Of a stretch of DNA of 64,000 nucleotides, positions 45,359 through 54,563 are shown piece after piece. A program made the position numbers and the translations under genes. The stretch is taken from the NCBI GenBank assembly GCA_024400545.1, contig JAKSMO010000002.1:1-64000 (forward strand), read 5' to 3'. Numbering within the stretch: the first letter of the stretch is position 1; each line of letters starts with the position of its first letter. This DNA is from Bacteroidales bacterium (GTDB lineage Bacteria; Bacteroidota; Bacteroidia; Bacteroidales; P3). A model generated the notes under the pieces. The model saw only the letters and a list, made by a program, of their open reading frames with translations. It was not told where the DNA came from and made no database searches.

Positions 45359-47842
45359 ATGTCCCAAGCTAAAAACAGCAAGAAAAAGAACAAGAAAAAA
45401 GGCAAGGTGCGCCCCACCAGCCGATTCATGGAATTTTGCAAGTCACAACGAGGCAAACGCCTTTTTGGATCGTGCTTCATTCTCTTGTCAATCTTTCTGT
45501 TGGTAGCCACCATATCATTCTTCCTTTCAGGCACCTCGCATGAAAATTGGTTGGGTACCTTGGGCTACAAAATGGCCGAACTTGTGGTGCAGAACACCTT
45601 CGGCATCGCTTCGCTCGGACTCTCCTTGCTGATGTTCGTCATGGGGTTGCGCTTATGGGATGTCCGATTCTGGTCGCTCTCCAAAACACTTTGGAGCACC
45701 ATGTTCTGGATGACCTGGGTCTCTTCTGTGCTGGGTTATTTTTATGGCGCCTTTGGCCATGGTGGCTATCTCATGGGCAATCTGGCCGGCAACACGGGTA
45801 CTTTTGTCGCCCAACAGCTCCACCAACTTATCGGATGGGGTGCCATGGTGCTGCTGGTTTTCTTAGCCGTTGTGTTTCTTATCTTTGTCCACAAAGTGCG
45901 TTTCCGTATGCCTAAGGTCAAACTCCCCGAAGTGGAAATGCCCCAAATGAACTTAAAAGACAAGTTCAAAAACCTCGTCAACCGCCAAAATGATGAAGAC
46001 GAAGATGATGAAGAGGAGGACAAAGAAGATGAACACGAAGCCGAACCCGTGGCCGTAATCCAGCCCAACAACAATAGCGCCGAACCCGTCAACTTTGTTA
46101 TCGACGACGAGTTCTCGAGGATCAACCAACGCGCTCAACAGTCCGACCAAAGCCCCATCGCTCCGCAATTCGACATCACTCCCGAACCCGAACCCATTCC
46201 CTCCAACCACGAAATCGATTTCACCATTTCCAACACCGAAGCTGTTGACCAGGCCGACACCCCCGTCGAGGAAATGAGCCCAAGCCAAGATACCAGCACC
46301 GACGAAGACACCCGCCCCCACTATTCTATCGACGAACTCTACGATCCCCACCTCGACCTCAAACTTTTCAAGATGCCGCAAACCGACATCCTCACCGACT
46401 GGGAGACCAAGAACGTTAAAGTCACCAAAGACGAGCTTGTGGCCAACAAAGACCACATCGTTGAAACCCTCCGCAACTATGGCATCGAAATTGTGGGCAT
46501 CACCGCATCGCCCGGACCCACTGTCACCCTCTACGAGATCAAACCCGCTCCCGGCGTGCGTATCTCCAAGATCAAAAGTCTCGAAGACGATATAGCCCTG
46601 TCCCTTTCGGCCTTAGGCATCCGCATCATCGCACCCATTCCGGGTCGTGGCACCGTAGGCATCGAAGTGCCCAACGCCAACCCCCAGATTGTGTCGATGA
46701 AGAACATGCTCGAATGCGATACCTTCCTCCATGCCGACAAAATGGAGCTGCCCATCGTTTTTGGCAAAACCATCTCCAACGAGCCCTTTGTCACCGACCT
46801 CGCCAAAATGCCCCACCTCCTCATGGCCGGAGCCACAGGCACGGGCAAATCGGTGGGTCTCAACGCTGTCATCGCATCGCTCCTCTACAAAAAACATCCC
46901 TCCGAGCTCAAGTTCGTCATGGTCGATCCCAAAAAGGTCGAGCTCTCTCTCTACAACAAAATTGAGCGCCACTACCTCGCCAAACTGCCCGACAGCGAAG
47001 AGGCCATCATCACCGATGTAAAAAAAGTGGTGCGCACCCTCAACTCCCTCTGCATCGAGATGGACCAGCGTTACGACCTCCTCAAGCAAGCCGGCGTACG
47101 CAAAATCACCGAATACAACGATAAGTTCATCCACCGCCACCTCAACCCCGAAAACGGGCACCGTTACATGCCCTATATTGTGCTTGTCGTTGACGAGTTT
47201 GCCGACCTCATCATGACCGCGGGCAAAGAGGTCGAACTGCCCATCTGCCGTCTAGCCCAGCTGGCCCGTGCTGTGGGCATACACCTCATCATCGCCACAC
47301 AGCGCCCCACCACCAATATCATCACCGGCACCATCAAGGCCAACTTCCCTGCCCGTGTGGCTTTCAAAGTCACTTCCGGCATTGATTCCCGCACCATTCT
47401 CGACTGCTCCGGTGCTCAGCGCCTCATTGGTCGCGGCGATATGCTTATCTCGCTCTCCGGATCCGACCTCGTGCGCATTCAGTGTGCACTCATTGAGACC
47501 TCCGAAATCGAAGAGCTGGCCGAATTCATCGGCACCCAACGCGGCTACCCCGACGGATTCCTCCTGCCCGAATACCTCGACGAGAACGAGGAGCCCAACA
47601 AAGATTTTGACCCCAAACAAAAAGATGAGTTTTTCAACGATGCCGCCCGTTTGGTGGTTGCCAATCAATTTGGCAGCACCTCGCTCCTGCAGCGCAAACT
47701 GCAGCTGGGCTACAACCGAGCCGGACGCATCATCGACCAGCTTGAGGCCGCCGGTATCGTGGGCCCATACAATGGTTCCAAAGCCCGCGATGTGCTTGTC
47801 CACGACGAAGTGCAACTCGAAGAAATACTCCGCAATCTCTAA
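45359..47842 (+). CDS. ftsK: DNA translocase FtsK
   Basis: 827 residues. Four N-terminal TM helices (about 35-170) are followed by an acidic, Pro/Glu-rich linker that includes a run of Asp/Glu near 205-230. The motor domain begins near IVETLRNYGIEIVGITASPG; Walker A is AGATGTGKSVGLNA and Walker B PYIVLVVDEFADL. The gamma winged helix that reads chromosome polarity (KOPS) is at the end: RLVVANQFGSTSLLQRKLQL and AGRIIDQLEAAGIVGP. It clears DNA from the division septum and activates XerCD at dif. Complete. Confidence 0.97.
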   Translation: MSQAKNSKKKNKKKGKVRPTSRFMEFCKSQRGKRLFGSCFILLSIFLLVATISFFLSGTSHENWLGTLGYKMAELVVQNTFGIASLGLSLLMFVMGLRLWDVRFWSLSKTLWSTMFWMTWVSSVLGYFYGAFGHGGYLMGNLAGNTGTFVAQQLHQLIGWGAMVLLVFLAVVFLIFVHKVRFRMPKVKLPEVEMPQMNLKDKFKNLVNRQNDEDEDDEEEDKEDEHEAEPVAVIQPNNNSAEPVNFVIDDEFSRINQRAQQSDQSPIAPQFDITPEPEPIPSNHEIDFTISNTEAVDQADTPVEEMSPSQDTSTDEDTRPHYSIDELYDPHLDLKLFKMPQTDILTDWETKNVKVTKDELVANKDHIVETLRNYGIEIVGITASPGPTVTLYEIKPAPGVRISKIKSLEDDIALSLSALGIRIIAPIPGRGTVGIEVPNANPQIVSMKNMLECDTFLHADKMELPIVFGKTISNEPFVTDLAKMPHLLMAGATGTGKSVGLNAVIASLLYKKHPSELKFVMVDPKKVELSLYNKIERHYLAKLPDSEEAIITDVKKVVRTLNSLCIEMDQRYDLLKQAGVRKITEYNDKFIHRHLNPENGHRYMPYIVLVVDEFADLIMTAGKEVELPICRLAQLARAVGIHLIIATQRPTTNIITGTIKANFPARVAFKVTSGIDSRTILDCSGAQRLIGRGDMLISLSGSDLVRIQCALIETSEIEELAEFIGTQRGYPDGFLLPEYLDENEEPNKDFDPKQKDEFFNDAARLVVANQFGSTSLLQRKLQLGYNRAGRIIDQLEAAGIVGPYNGSKARDVLVHDEVQLEEILRNL

Positions 47843-47848
47843 TCCCTT

Positions 47849-48490
47849 ATGGACCCACTCAACCAGTATTGCGAAAATCATAGCTCACAGCCCGATGCCA
47901 CACTCAACGATATCTACCGCGGCATAGCCCTCCATACCGCCAACCCCAATATGGCCTCCACCCCCTACCAAGGACTGCTGCTGCAAATGCTTTCCCAGAT
48001 GGTGCAGCCCCAGGTGGCCGTAGAGATAGGCAGCTTTGCCGGCTATGGCGCTGTGTGCATAGCCCGCGGAGTGGCCCACGGCGGCACCCTGCATGTGGTG
48101 GAGGTGGACGAAGAATACGAAGAAATCATCCTCACCAATGCCCAACGGGGCGGTGTGGCCGATAAGATCAACCTGCATATAGGGGCTGCGCTCAACGTAA
48201 TACCTTCGCTGCCAAACAATATCGACTTTGCCTTTGTGGATGCCGATAAGGAGAATTACGAGAACTACTACCACCTGCTCCTGCCCAAGATGCGCAGCGG
48301 TGGACTCATCATTTTCGACAATATGCTGTGGTATGGCCGGGTATTGGAAACGCCAGAAACAACACTTCGCTGCGACCGTTCTACACGCATCCTTCAGCAC
48401 CTCAACCAACTCATCACCCAAGATCCACGCGTCACCAACATCCTCCTTCCCATCCGCGACGGCCTCATGATTGTTCGAGTGGAAAGTTGA
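47849..48490 (+). CDS. O-methyltransferase
   Basis: 213 residues of the class I SAM-dependent O-methyltransferase family (catechol-type). The SAM loop is VAVEIGSFAGYGAVCIARGV, the acidic residue VVEVDEEYEE, and the metal-binding region FAFVDADKENYENYY and LIIFDNMLWYGRV. It follows ftsK by 6 bases. Acceptor unknown. Confidence 0.92.
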   Translation: MDPLNQYCENHSSQPDATLNDIYRGIALHTANPNMASTPYQGLLLQMLSQMVQPQVAVEIGSFAGYGAVCIARGVAHGGTLHVVEVDEEYEEIILTNAQRGGVADKINLHIGAALNVIPSLPNNIDFAFVDADKENYENYYHLLLPKMRSGGLIIFDNMLWYGRVLETPETTLRCDRSTRILQHLNQLITQDPRVTNILLPIRDGLMIVRVES

Positions 48491-48835
48491 AAGTGGAAAG
48501 TGGAAAGCTTTGCGAGTGGAAAGTTTTTCGAGTGGAAAATTGAAAGTGGAAAGTGGAAAGTGGGCAGCAGCTCAATTCACAATTCACTATTCACAATTCA
48601 CTAAAAGTAAAGTGGAAAGTTAGGCGTCAGCCACTCTTTATTTTTTATTCTTAATTCATTAATTTATTCTACAATCTAAAATCTAAAATCAACAACTGTT
48701 ACAACTGTTACAACTGTTACTGTTACCTTGTTCACGCACCCGGAACTCTACAATCTACCCTCTACAATCTACCCTCTACCCTCTACCCTCTACCCTCTAC
48801 AATCTACAATCTACAATCTACCCTCTACAATCCAT
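48481..48835. repeat. Left array of short intergenic repeats
   Basis: No gene lies here. In order: GTGGAAAGTTGAAAGTGGAA-type words (48478-48565), CAATTCAC words, a ~30-base A/T block (48634-48662), tandem ACAACTGTT units (48691-48727), then CTACAATCTACCCT-type heptamers to the stop of the next gene. The same words reappear as reverse complements at 54069-54556, so the two arrays form a large interrupted inverted repeat around the C10 operon. Confidence 0.88.
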
Positions 48836-50723
48836 AGTTCAGCTCCGGACTTTGTAGTCCCTCATCGTCGGTGGTGGGATAAATCCATGAGAGGAGGCCG
48901 GTTGCCGCAGCGGCATACTCCTGCAGTACAGCACCCATATGGCGGTTCTGCTGACCTCCGATAAAATAGGTTGTGTATTGCGTCACATTCACCATGTTGC
49001 GCTGCTCCATCGTACCCTCGGCACACAGCTTGTTGGGGAAGAAGCAGTTGACCAGACGGGTAGAGGAAGCCATCACCGCACAAATGTCGGCATAATGGGT
49101 AGTGCTGCCAAAGGGCTGACTGTTCTGCTTCACATAGCAGTTGGCCATCAATGCCGCACCCTGGGTCTGCCCCACCAAACAACCGGCATATGCCTCACCC
49201 ACATTGCCTGTCACCAGGCCGTAGCAGTTGCGCACCACGCCATTCTTCACATTGCCCGCAATGCCGCCTATGCGGTGCGACCCCTTGCCTGCCGTATGCT
49301 GAATACTCACATTATCCACACAGCAGTTCTGCACCACGCTGGGCGTTTGGTTGGGAGTTGATACCTCGCCGGCAATCAGTCCCACATAGGCTCCGTTGGT
49401 TACCGTCACCGTGCTGCAACTAACCCTGCAGGCATCTATCACACCGCGGTCGCACTTGCCGCACACCACACCAACCACGCCCTGATCCGTAGCCGTGGTG
49501 CTCAGCGCCACATTTCCATCCACAGTCAGGTTGCGGACCTCGGCTCCTTGGGTCATATAGCCAAAAATCCCCGCGCTGTAGTCTCCCACAATAGCGGCAC
49601 CATCGCCAAAGGTGATCGTGTGACCTTGACCGTCAAAAATGCCCGTAAAGTTGTTGGCCGCGGTGCCTATGGGCCGCAAGGTGCTCGTCACCACCAGATC
49701 GGCTGTAAGCTGATAGTTGGCCATCGAGAAAGTGCCGCCCAACCCCACGGGGCTGTAGCCTTCGTCAATAAGTTTCTGCACCTGCACCAAGTCCTCCACC
49801 GACGCGATAGTGTAAGGACTCTGCGTTGTGCCCAAGCCATCCACGGTCGAGGTGTGTTCGGGCGAGTTGAGGGCAATATCAATCGGCAGGATTCGATTGC
49901 GGGAAAAAGCGCCCGAGGCATTGGCCGACTGGGTTTGGGTAAATTTATAGTGCACTATGGCGTTGCCGCTCCTAGCCTCTTGCAAGTCGTAGGCATCCAC
50001 CTGAATGGTGAACTTGTTGTTCGGATACTGGTCCGTGGGTGGTAGCACCACGTAAATAGAGGTAGTGCCCTGGGGCTCCAGATCTACCCCCTCGTCAAAC
50101 TTCACAGTCACCTTGCGATGCTCCTCGCCCGCGTTCTTGCTGCCGCAAAATTCCAGCTTGGGCGCTGTAGCCACGTTGGTGATGTTAAACATTCCGCAAA
50201 GGGGCGCATCCGAGTCGCTCACCGTAACCCCGCCTATGCGCACTGCCTTCGCAAAAGTATTGGTAACCTTCAGTTCCAGCACAATGCAGGCATTGCGAAA
50301 CACCAACTGTGTCCCGCCATTGCCCAGATAGGCCGCCATCACCAGGGGCAGATGCTGGGGCTGGTAGGTCTGCACGGCATCCAGCAGCACATGGGTGATA
50401 GACGAGGCCGATAGCTGGGTTTCGTATGTCCAAATCTTCATCGGATAAAAAGCCACATACTCGTCGGCGGCATACACATCCTTTATCGCACATTCATTGC
50501 CGTCCACCCTCAGGCCATAACTCAGATTATTGATACACACGCTGTCGGCATCAGCCCAGCAGGCATAGTGGTCGGCATCAATATAGGCTTTGGCCCCATT
50601 GAGCGGACTGATATTGGCCAAGAGGGTCACATAGTCTTCGTCTTTGCCACACGAAGTCAGCACCCAGGTTAGTATCACGGCAGCCCATGCCATCTTGAAT
50701 ATCGAAGAGTAAAGTGTTTTCAT
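48825..50723 (-). CDS. Fimbrillin-like lipoprotein with GLUG-type repeats
   Basis: 632 residues with lipobox LTSC. The N-terminal domain matches the other two lipoproteins in this window (KAYIDADHYACWADADSVCI; DEYVAFYP). The C-terminal ~330 residues have a different, beta-helix-like architecture: TGIFDGQGHTITFGDGAAIV, SAGIFGYMTQGAEVRNLTVD and GGIAGNVKNGVVRNCYGLV, i.e. GLUG-like and parallel-helix repeats used in bacterial adhesins. It is the last gene of an operon with the C10 protease and the small peptide. A surface or adhesive role is inferred from the repeats. Confidence 0.82.
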   Translation of the reverse strand: MKTLYSSIFKMAWAAVILTWVLTSCGKDEDYVTLLANISPLNGAKAYIDADHYACWADADSVCINNLSYGLRVDGNECAIKDVYAADEYVAFYPMKIWTYETQLSASSITHVLLDAVQTYQPQHLPLVMAAYLGNGGTQLVFRNACIVLELKVTNTFAKAVRIGGVTVSDSDAPLCGMFNITNVATAPKLEFCGSKNAGEEHRKVTVKFDEGVDLEPQGTTSIYVVLPPTDQYPNNKFTIQVDAYDLQEARSGNAIVHYKFTQTQSANASGAFSRNRILPIDIALNSPEHTSTVDGLGTTQSPYTIASVEDLVQVQKLIDEGYSPVGLGGTFSMANYQLTADLVVTSTLRPIGTAANNFTGIFDGQGHTITFGDGAAIVGDYSAGIFGYMTQGAEVRNLTVDGNVALSTTATDQGVVGVVCGKCDRGVIDACRVSCSTVTVTNGAYVGLIAGEVSTPNQTPSVVQNCCVDNVSIQHTAGKGSHRIGGIAGNVKNGVVRNCYGLVTGNVGEAYAGCLVGQTQGAALMANCYVKQNSQPFGSTTHYADICAVMASSTRLVNCFFPNKLCAEGTMEQRNMVNVTQYTTYFIGGQQNRHMGAVLQEYAAAATGLLSWIYPTTDDEGLQSPELNYGL

Positions 50724-50768
50724 AGTATGTGTTTAGTTGACTTCCAAAGGTTACTCACAAAAAAATTG

Positions 50769-50963
50769 TCAATCGCCGAAAAAAGAGCCGTTGTCGCTAT
50801 AGCCATAGTCAAACTGCTGATTGCGAAAATAGCCGTCGCTCTGACTCGAAGCGGTGAAATTAAAATCCAAAACTGATTTTGACAAACCAGAACCAGCAAA
50901 ACCCGTCTCAATCAGGAAAGAGGTGGCTACAATGTGCGGAGGGAGATAAGTCTTCTTTTCCAT
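50769..50963 (-). CDS. Small peptide, YxPP/SG family (copy 2)
   Basis: 64 residues: MEKKTYLPPHIVATSFLIET, then GFAGSG, a middle rich in Ser, Phe, Gln and Asp, and FDYGYSDNGSFFGD at the end. It shares its plan with the protein at 15036-15260. It starts 20 bases after the C10 protease stop and ends 45 bases before the lipoprotein start, so all three share a transcript. A Lys-rich start and PP with a following GFAGSG suggest a short leader and a processed tail, but this is inference; no known precursor-peptide family fits. Confidence 0.75.
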   Translation of the reverse strand: MEKKTYLPPHIVATSFLIETGFAGSGLSKSVLDFNFTASSQSDGYFRNQQFDYGYSDNGSFFGD

Positions 50964-50983
50964 AGGTGTGCAAGTTTTAAGGG

Positions 50984-53908
50984 TTAATAAATCATGATTT
51001 TTTCGGCGTTATGGCCACCCACCTTTACCAGGTAGATGCCTTGGGCCACCGACACCACCAGCGGCGATGACGACCGGCAGGTGCCACGATAAACGCAACG
51101 ACCCAACATATCAAACACCCGCACAGGCTGCGTCTCGGCCGAGAGGATTGATAGCGCATTGTTGCAAGTGGTGATATGGTAATTCTGCTTAGTATCTTTG
51201 GGTTGGAATATGGCGGTAAGACTTATGTCTTCAACCACAGTCATATAGCGCGGATTGTTGGTATTGCCGTCGCTCCACTCCACAAATTGGCATCCTGCCA
51301 CAGGGGTGGCGGTAAAGAGCGCCGTGGCCATAAAGGGGAAATACTGCTGGCCGCCAAGGGTCCAGCCTTCGTCGCCCTCCACTTTAGCGGTGCCCAATGC
51401 GGGGGCTGAGCTGCCCACTGTCACCCGCAGTCCTATGGGTGCGAAAGTAGCCCCCAGGGTGCTGTTGGCTGCCAGCGTAATGGTTCGCACGGCATGGGTG
51501 TCGCCATCGCTCCACCCACCAAAAGCATAGCCCACCAGCGGCAGTGCCTGTATCAGTACCGACGAGCCCCGCTCGTAGGTGCCCTCGCCCACCACACAGC
51601 CCAGCTCGGCACTGTTGGTGGCCAAATTCAGCACCACGGGGTCGGTATAATGGCGTGGCGTTTGGGTGAATACCTCCACCATGCGCCAGTCGCTCACCAC
51701 CTGCCCCTCGGGGCCGTAGGCGGCCTGCACGTATATATAGTAGTTCGTCTGAGCCAAGAGGTTGTCCAGCGCCACGCTGTTGGCCTGCGCCTCGGCATCG
51801 GCACTGTTATCCACCACCACAACGGGCAGATTGTCGGGCTGCGGACAGGTGCCGTAGGCCACATTATAGTGGTGCACCCTGGCGGCGTTGGAGTCGGCCA
51901 TCGTCCAGCTCACAGTGGCATGGTTGTCGCCCTCATCCTCCACCGTTACCGAACTCACGGCATAGGGTGTCACTGCGGCAAACATACCCTTTATCATCCA
52001 TTCCACACAATATCCCGGATTGGAGTTGTTGGCATAGGTGTTCCACGCATTGCTCACCTTGCGCCACGATCCATTGGTGCTTCCGCCGTAGCGCGAAAGG
52101 GGTATCGAGAAGTTGCCATTGCGGTTCACATGCTCTACCACTATCCACAGCGGCAATGCCGTAGGCAGCGACGAACGTAGCAAGGGCGTGCTCAATGGGA
52201 TGCTGATCCACAGGTTATACTGGCTGCTACTCGTAACACGGGTGGTTGCCGTGCGCAACAGGGTCGATGTCAGGGCCATATCCGTGGCGTTGGCATTGGC
52301 CAGGTCGGGGCGTAAGCCAGCATACACTTTAATGGTATAAAGTCCTGTGTCGCGAACCATCAACTGCACCCCCTGCAGGGCGTCGGCATTGTCCCAGCAG
52401 TTGGCTGCCAACTTTATGCCATAGGCCTGGGGGGCCGAAGTCAAGGCGCCCCAAGGCTTGGTGGCGCAATAGCCCTGCTCGGCGCCAGTCACGGGGCGGA
52501 AATAGGCATAGTAGGTCTGGTTGCCGCCCGTGGCGGTAAACTGGCGGGGGTTGAGGGTGGAGCCGTCGCTCCAATGGTCAAACCTATAGCCCTCGTTGGC
52601 TATGGCCAGCAGTTTTACTTTATTGGTCGAAAAATTGGCATATACGCCCGATCCCGTGGCATAGCCTCTGTCGGGCTGGGCCGAAGCCACGGTGATGGTG
52701 GTAGAGCCCGTCTCGTCAACATTCAGGTCCGAGGGCTGCGCGCCCACCACGGCCTGGCACTCACGGTTGAGCGAGGGCATGGGCGAAGGATTAAGGTAGC
52801 CTATCTCAAAATATCCGTCCAACGAACCGCTCCAGCCCCAGTTAAAGTGGAAACGGAGCTGACTGTCGTAGCCGTCGCAAATAAAGGAATGGCCGCTGCT
52901 GCCGTCGGGGGTGCGTCCGGTATAAAGTATTGGGCGGAGGCACTCTATCTCGTGGCGGATGGCATTCTTCCACTCATAATCGGTCATATCGTTCTTTTCA
53001 ATATGGGTGATGGTGTTCTGAAAACGGAAGTATTTCACCAAGGCGCTCTCCAGGCTGTAGTTGCTCTCGGCATAGTCGCTGCAGGTATGGGCCGAGCTGG
53101 CCGACGACGAGAACTGCATGTGCACCGCCACAGCCACATGATACACCAGCTGCGCCACGGCATCTTTCTGCACCTGTGTCGAGCTGCCCATCACTCTGTT
53201 CGGCATATTGTCCCAGTCGTATTGGGTGTTGCCAAAATCGGCCGTAAGGGTCACTGCCGAGCGCAGATAGGTGGCTGTAGGTGCATAGCTCTCGCTGCCT
53301 CTACCCGTGGTGGGGTGGTTCCAATACTTGAGCAGCTGGGCGCCTGCCGTGGCCACACATCCTGCCAAGGTCTTGCTCGATCCCGTTCGCTGGGTGGGGA
53401 ACAAGGCGTTATAATACGGACTCTGATCCCATTTGGTAGTAATCAGCGGACCTATCGTCGTAAGCGGCTGTCCGGCCTTGGTGTCTTCGGGGTTGAGCCA
53501 CCGGCTCCACTCCCCTTCCACCTCGGCACCGCTATGGTTCAGTTCCACATGCTGTTCTATCTCCTCCTCATAACCCTCAAGCCACCATCTCACCTGCGGA
53601 GGCAGTGCTTTCATCTCCACCGGACTATCTGCCGAATAGCCCAGAATGGGAGTCACGCAATCGTCGGCACTCACCATCACAAAGCCGTGGTCGTCCGCAC
53701 CGCAGAAAATATAAAAACGAGTCCAGCCATTAGCCTCACCCACCTCTTTGAGCCACCCCTCAGCCGACAGCTTAATCTGCAAATGATTGTAGTTGATAAA
53801 GCCCAGAGCCACCCGGTGCGCCAGCTCCTTATCTACGGGTTTCGCTATGGCCGACCCAAACATCAGCCACACCATTGAAGCGAAGACAATTATGGCTTTT
53901 GTGTTCAT
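50984..53908 (-). CDS. C10 (streptopain-like) cysteine protease with T9SS type-A tail
   Basis: 974 residues from the ATG at 53908, which gives the signal peptide MNTKAIIVFASMVWLMFGSA; upstream codons are unlike a coding start. A propeptide is followed by the C10 domain with Cys184 in LAGCVATAGAQLLKYW and His340 in GHSFICDGYD, plus FNWGWSG. Three InlB-B-like repeats (HWSDGSTLNPRQF, FGGWSDGDTHAVRTI, FVEWSDGNTNNPRYM) and a fibronectin-III-like region lie downstream. A type-A sorting tail ends the protein (VFDMLGRCVYRG ... GIYLVKVGGHNAEKIMIY). Bacteroidales C10 proteases cleave host proteins. It heads the operon with the small peptide and GLUG lipoprotein. Confidence 0.92.
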   Translation of the reverse strand: MNTKAIIVFASMVWLMFGSAIAKPVDKELAHRVALGFINYNHLQIKLSAEGWLKEVGEANGWTRFYIFCGADDHGFVMVSADDCVTPILGYSADSPVEMKALPPQVRWWLEGYEEEIEQHVELNHSGAEVEGEWSRWLNPEDTKAGQPLTTIGPLITTKWDQSPYYNALFPTQRTGSSKTLAGCVATAGAQLLKYWNHPTTGRGSESYAPTATYLRSAVTLTADFGNTQYDWDNMPNRVMGSSTQVQKDAVAQLVYHVAVAVHMQFSSSASSAHTCSDYAESNYSLESALVKYFRFQNTITHIEKNDMTDYEWKNAIRHEIECLRPILYTGRTPDGSSGHSFICDGYDSQLRFHFNWGWSGSLDGYFEIGYLNPSPMPSLNRECQAVVGAQPSDLNVDETGSTTITVASAQPDRGYATGSGVYANFSTNKVKLLAIANEGYRFDHWSDGSTLNPRQFTATGGNQTYYAYFRPVTGAEQGYCATKPWGALTSAPQAYGIKLAANCWDNADALQGVQLMVRDTGLYTIKVYAGLRPDLANANATDMALTSTLLRTATTRVTSSSQYNLWISIPLSTPLLRSSLPTALPLWIVVEHVNRNGNFSIPLSRYGGSTNGSWRKVSNAWNTYANNSNPGYCVEWMIKGMFAAVTPYAVSSVTVEDEGDNHATVSWTMADSNAARVHHYNVAYGTCPQPDNLPVVVVDNSADAEAQANSVALDNLLAQTNYYIYVQAAYGPEGQVVSDWRMVEVFTQTPRHYTDPVVLNLATNSAELGCVVGEGTYERGSSVLIQALPLVGYAFGGWSDGDTHAVRTITLAANSTLGATFAPIGLRVTVGSSAPALGTAKVEGDEGWTLGGQQYFPFMATALFTATPVAGCQFVEWSDGNTNNPRYMTVVEDISLTAIFQPKDTKQNYHITTCNNALSILSAETQPVRVFDMLGRCVYRGTCRSSSPLVVSVAQGIYLVKVGGHNAEKIMIY

Positions 53909-53958
53909 AGTTTTGAATATTAAAGGGTTATGTATAAAATAGTTGTTAGTTACGTTTG

Positions 53959-53966
53959 CAAAGATA
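53959..53966 (-). promoter_or_regulatory. Minus-7 box of the C10 protease operon
   Basis: TATCTTTG on the minus strand followed by GC, about 50 bases upstream of the C10 ATG. Confidence 0.65.
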
Positions 53967-54068
53967 CAACTTTTTTTGAAAAAATTAATATTTTTTTCCA
54001 AATTTTAACAAATTTTTTTGAATAATTTAAATAACGAACGTTATTTTTGTTAAAAGGATTAACTAAAA

Positions 54069-54556
54069 TGTAGAGTGTAGATTGTAGATTGTAGAGTGTA
54101 GTGAATTAATTAATGAAAAATAAAAAATAAAGAGTGTATTGATTGTAGAGTGTAGATTGTAGAGTGTAGAGTTCCGGGTGCGGCAGCTAACTTTCAACTT
54201 TCCACTTTCCACTTTCCACTTTCAACTTTCCACTCGCAAAGCTTTCCACTTTACTTTAGTGAATTGTGAATAGTGAAAAGATTGTAGATTGTAGAATGTA
54301 GAGTGTAGAGTGGGCTGCCGCACCCGGCCACTTTCAATTTTCCACTTGTACCGTGTCTTCCAGCCTTGCACCGCAAGGCCATTTCTGCGCGTTTTCACCA
54401 CTCGCGATAAAACCCGACAACAAAAATTTTCCGTTAAATTCGTGTTTTCTGTAGTGAATAAAAGATTGTAGAATGTAGATTGTAGAGTGGGCTGCCGCAC
54501 CCGGAACTCTACATTCTACACTCTACACTCTACATTCTACACTCTACACTCTACAT
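54069..54556. repeat. Right array of short intergenic repeats
   Basis: No gene. GTAGAGTGTAGATTGTAG words (54069-54100 and 54140-54170), a ~30-base A/T block (54107-54137) that is the reverse complement of 48634-48662 with few changes, CTTTCAACTTTCCAC words (54190-54260), then TCTACACTCTACATTC words to 54555. GCCGCACCCGG occurs at about 54320 and again at about 54494. See the left array. Confidence 0.88.
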
Positions 54557-54563
54557 TCCGCAA

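Noticed and set aside
48728..48835. CTACAATCTACCCT array as a CRISPR
   Set aside because: The words are 6-7 bases long in direct tandem without unique spacers, and no cas gene is present.
52574..53878. Plus-strand open frame over the C10 protease
   Set aside because: Shadow; the minus strand carries the C10 catalytic motifs and sorting tail.
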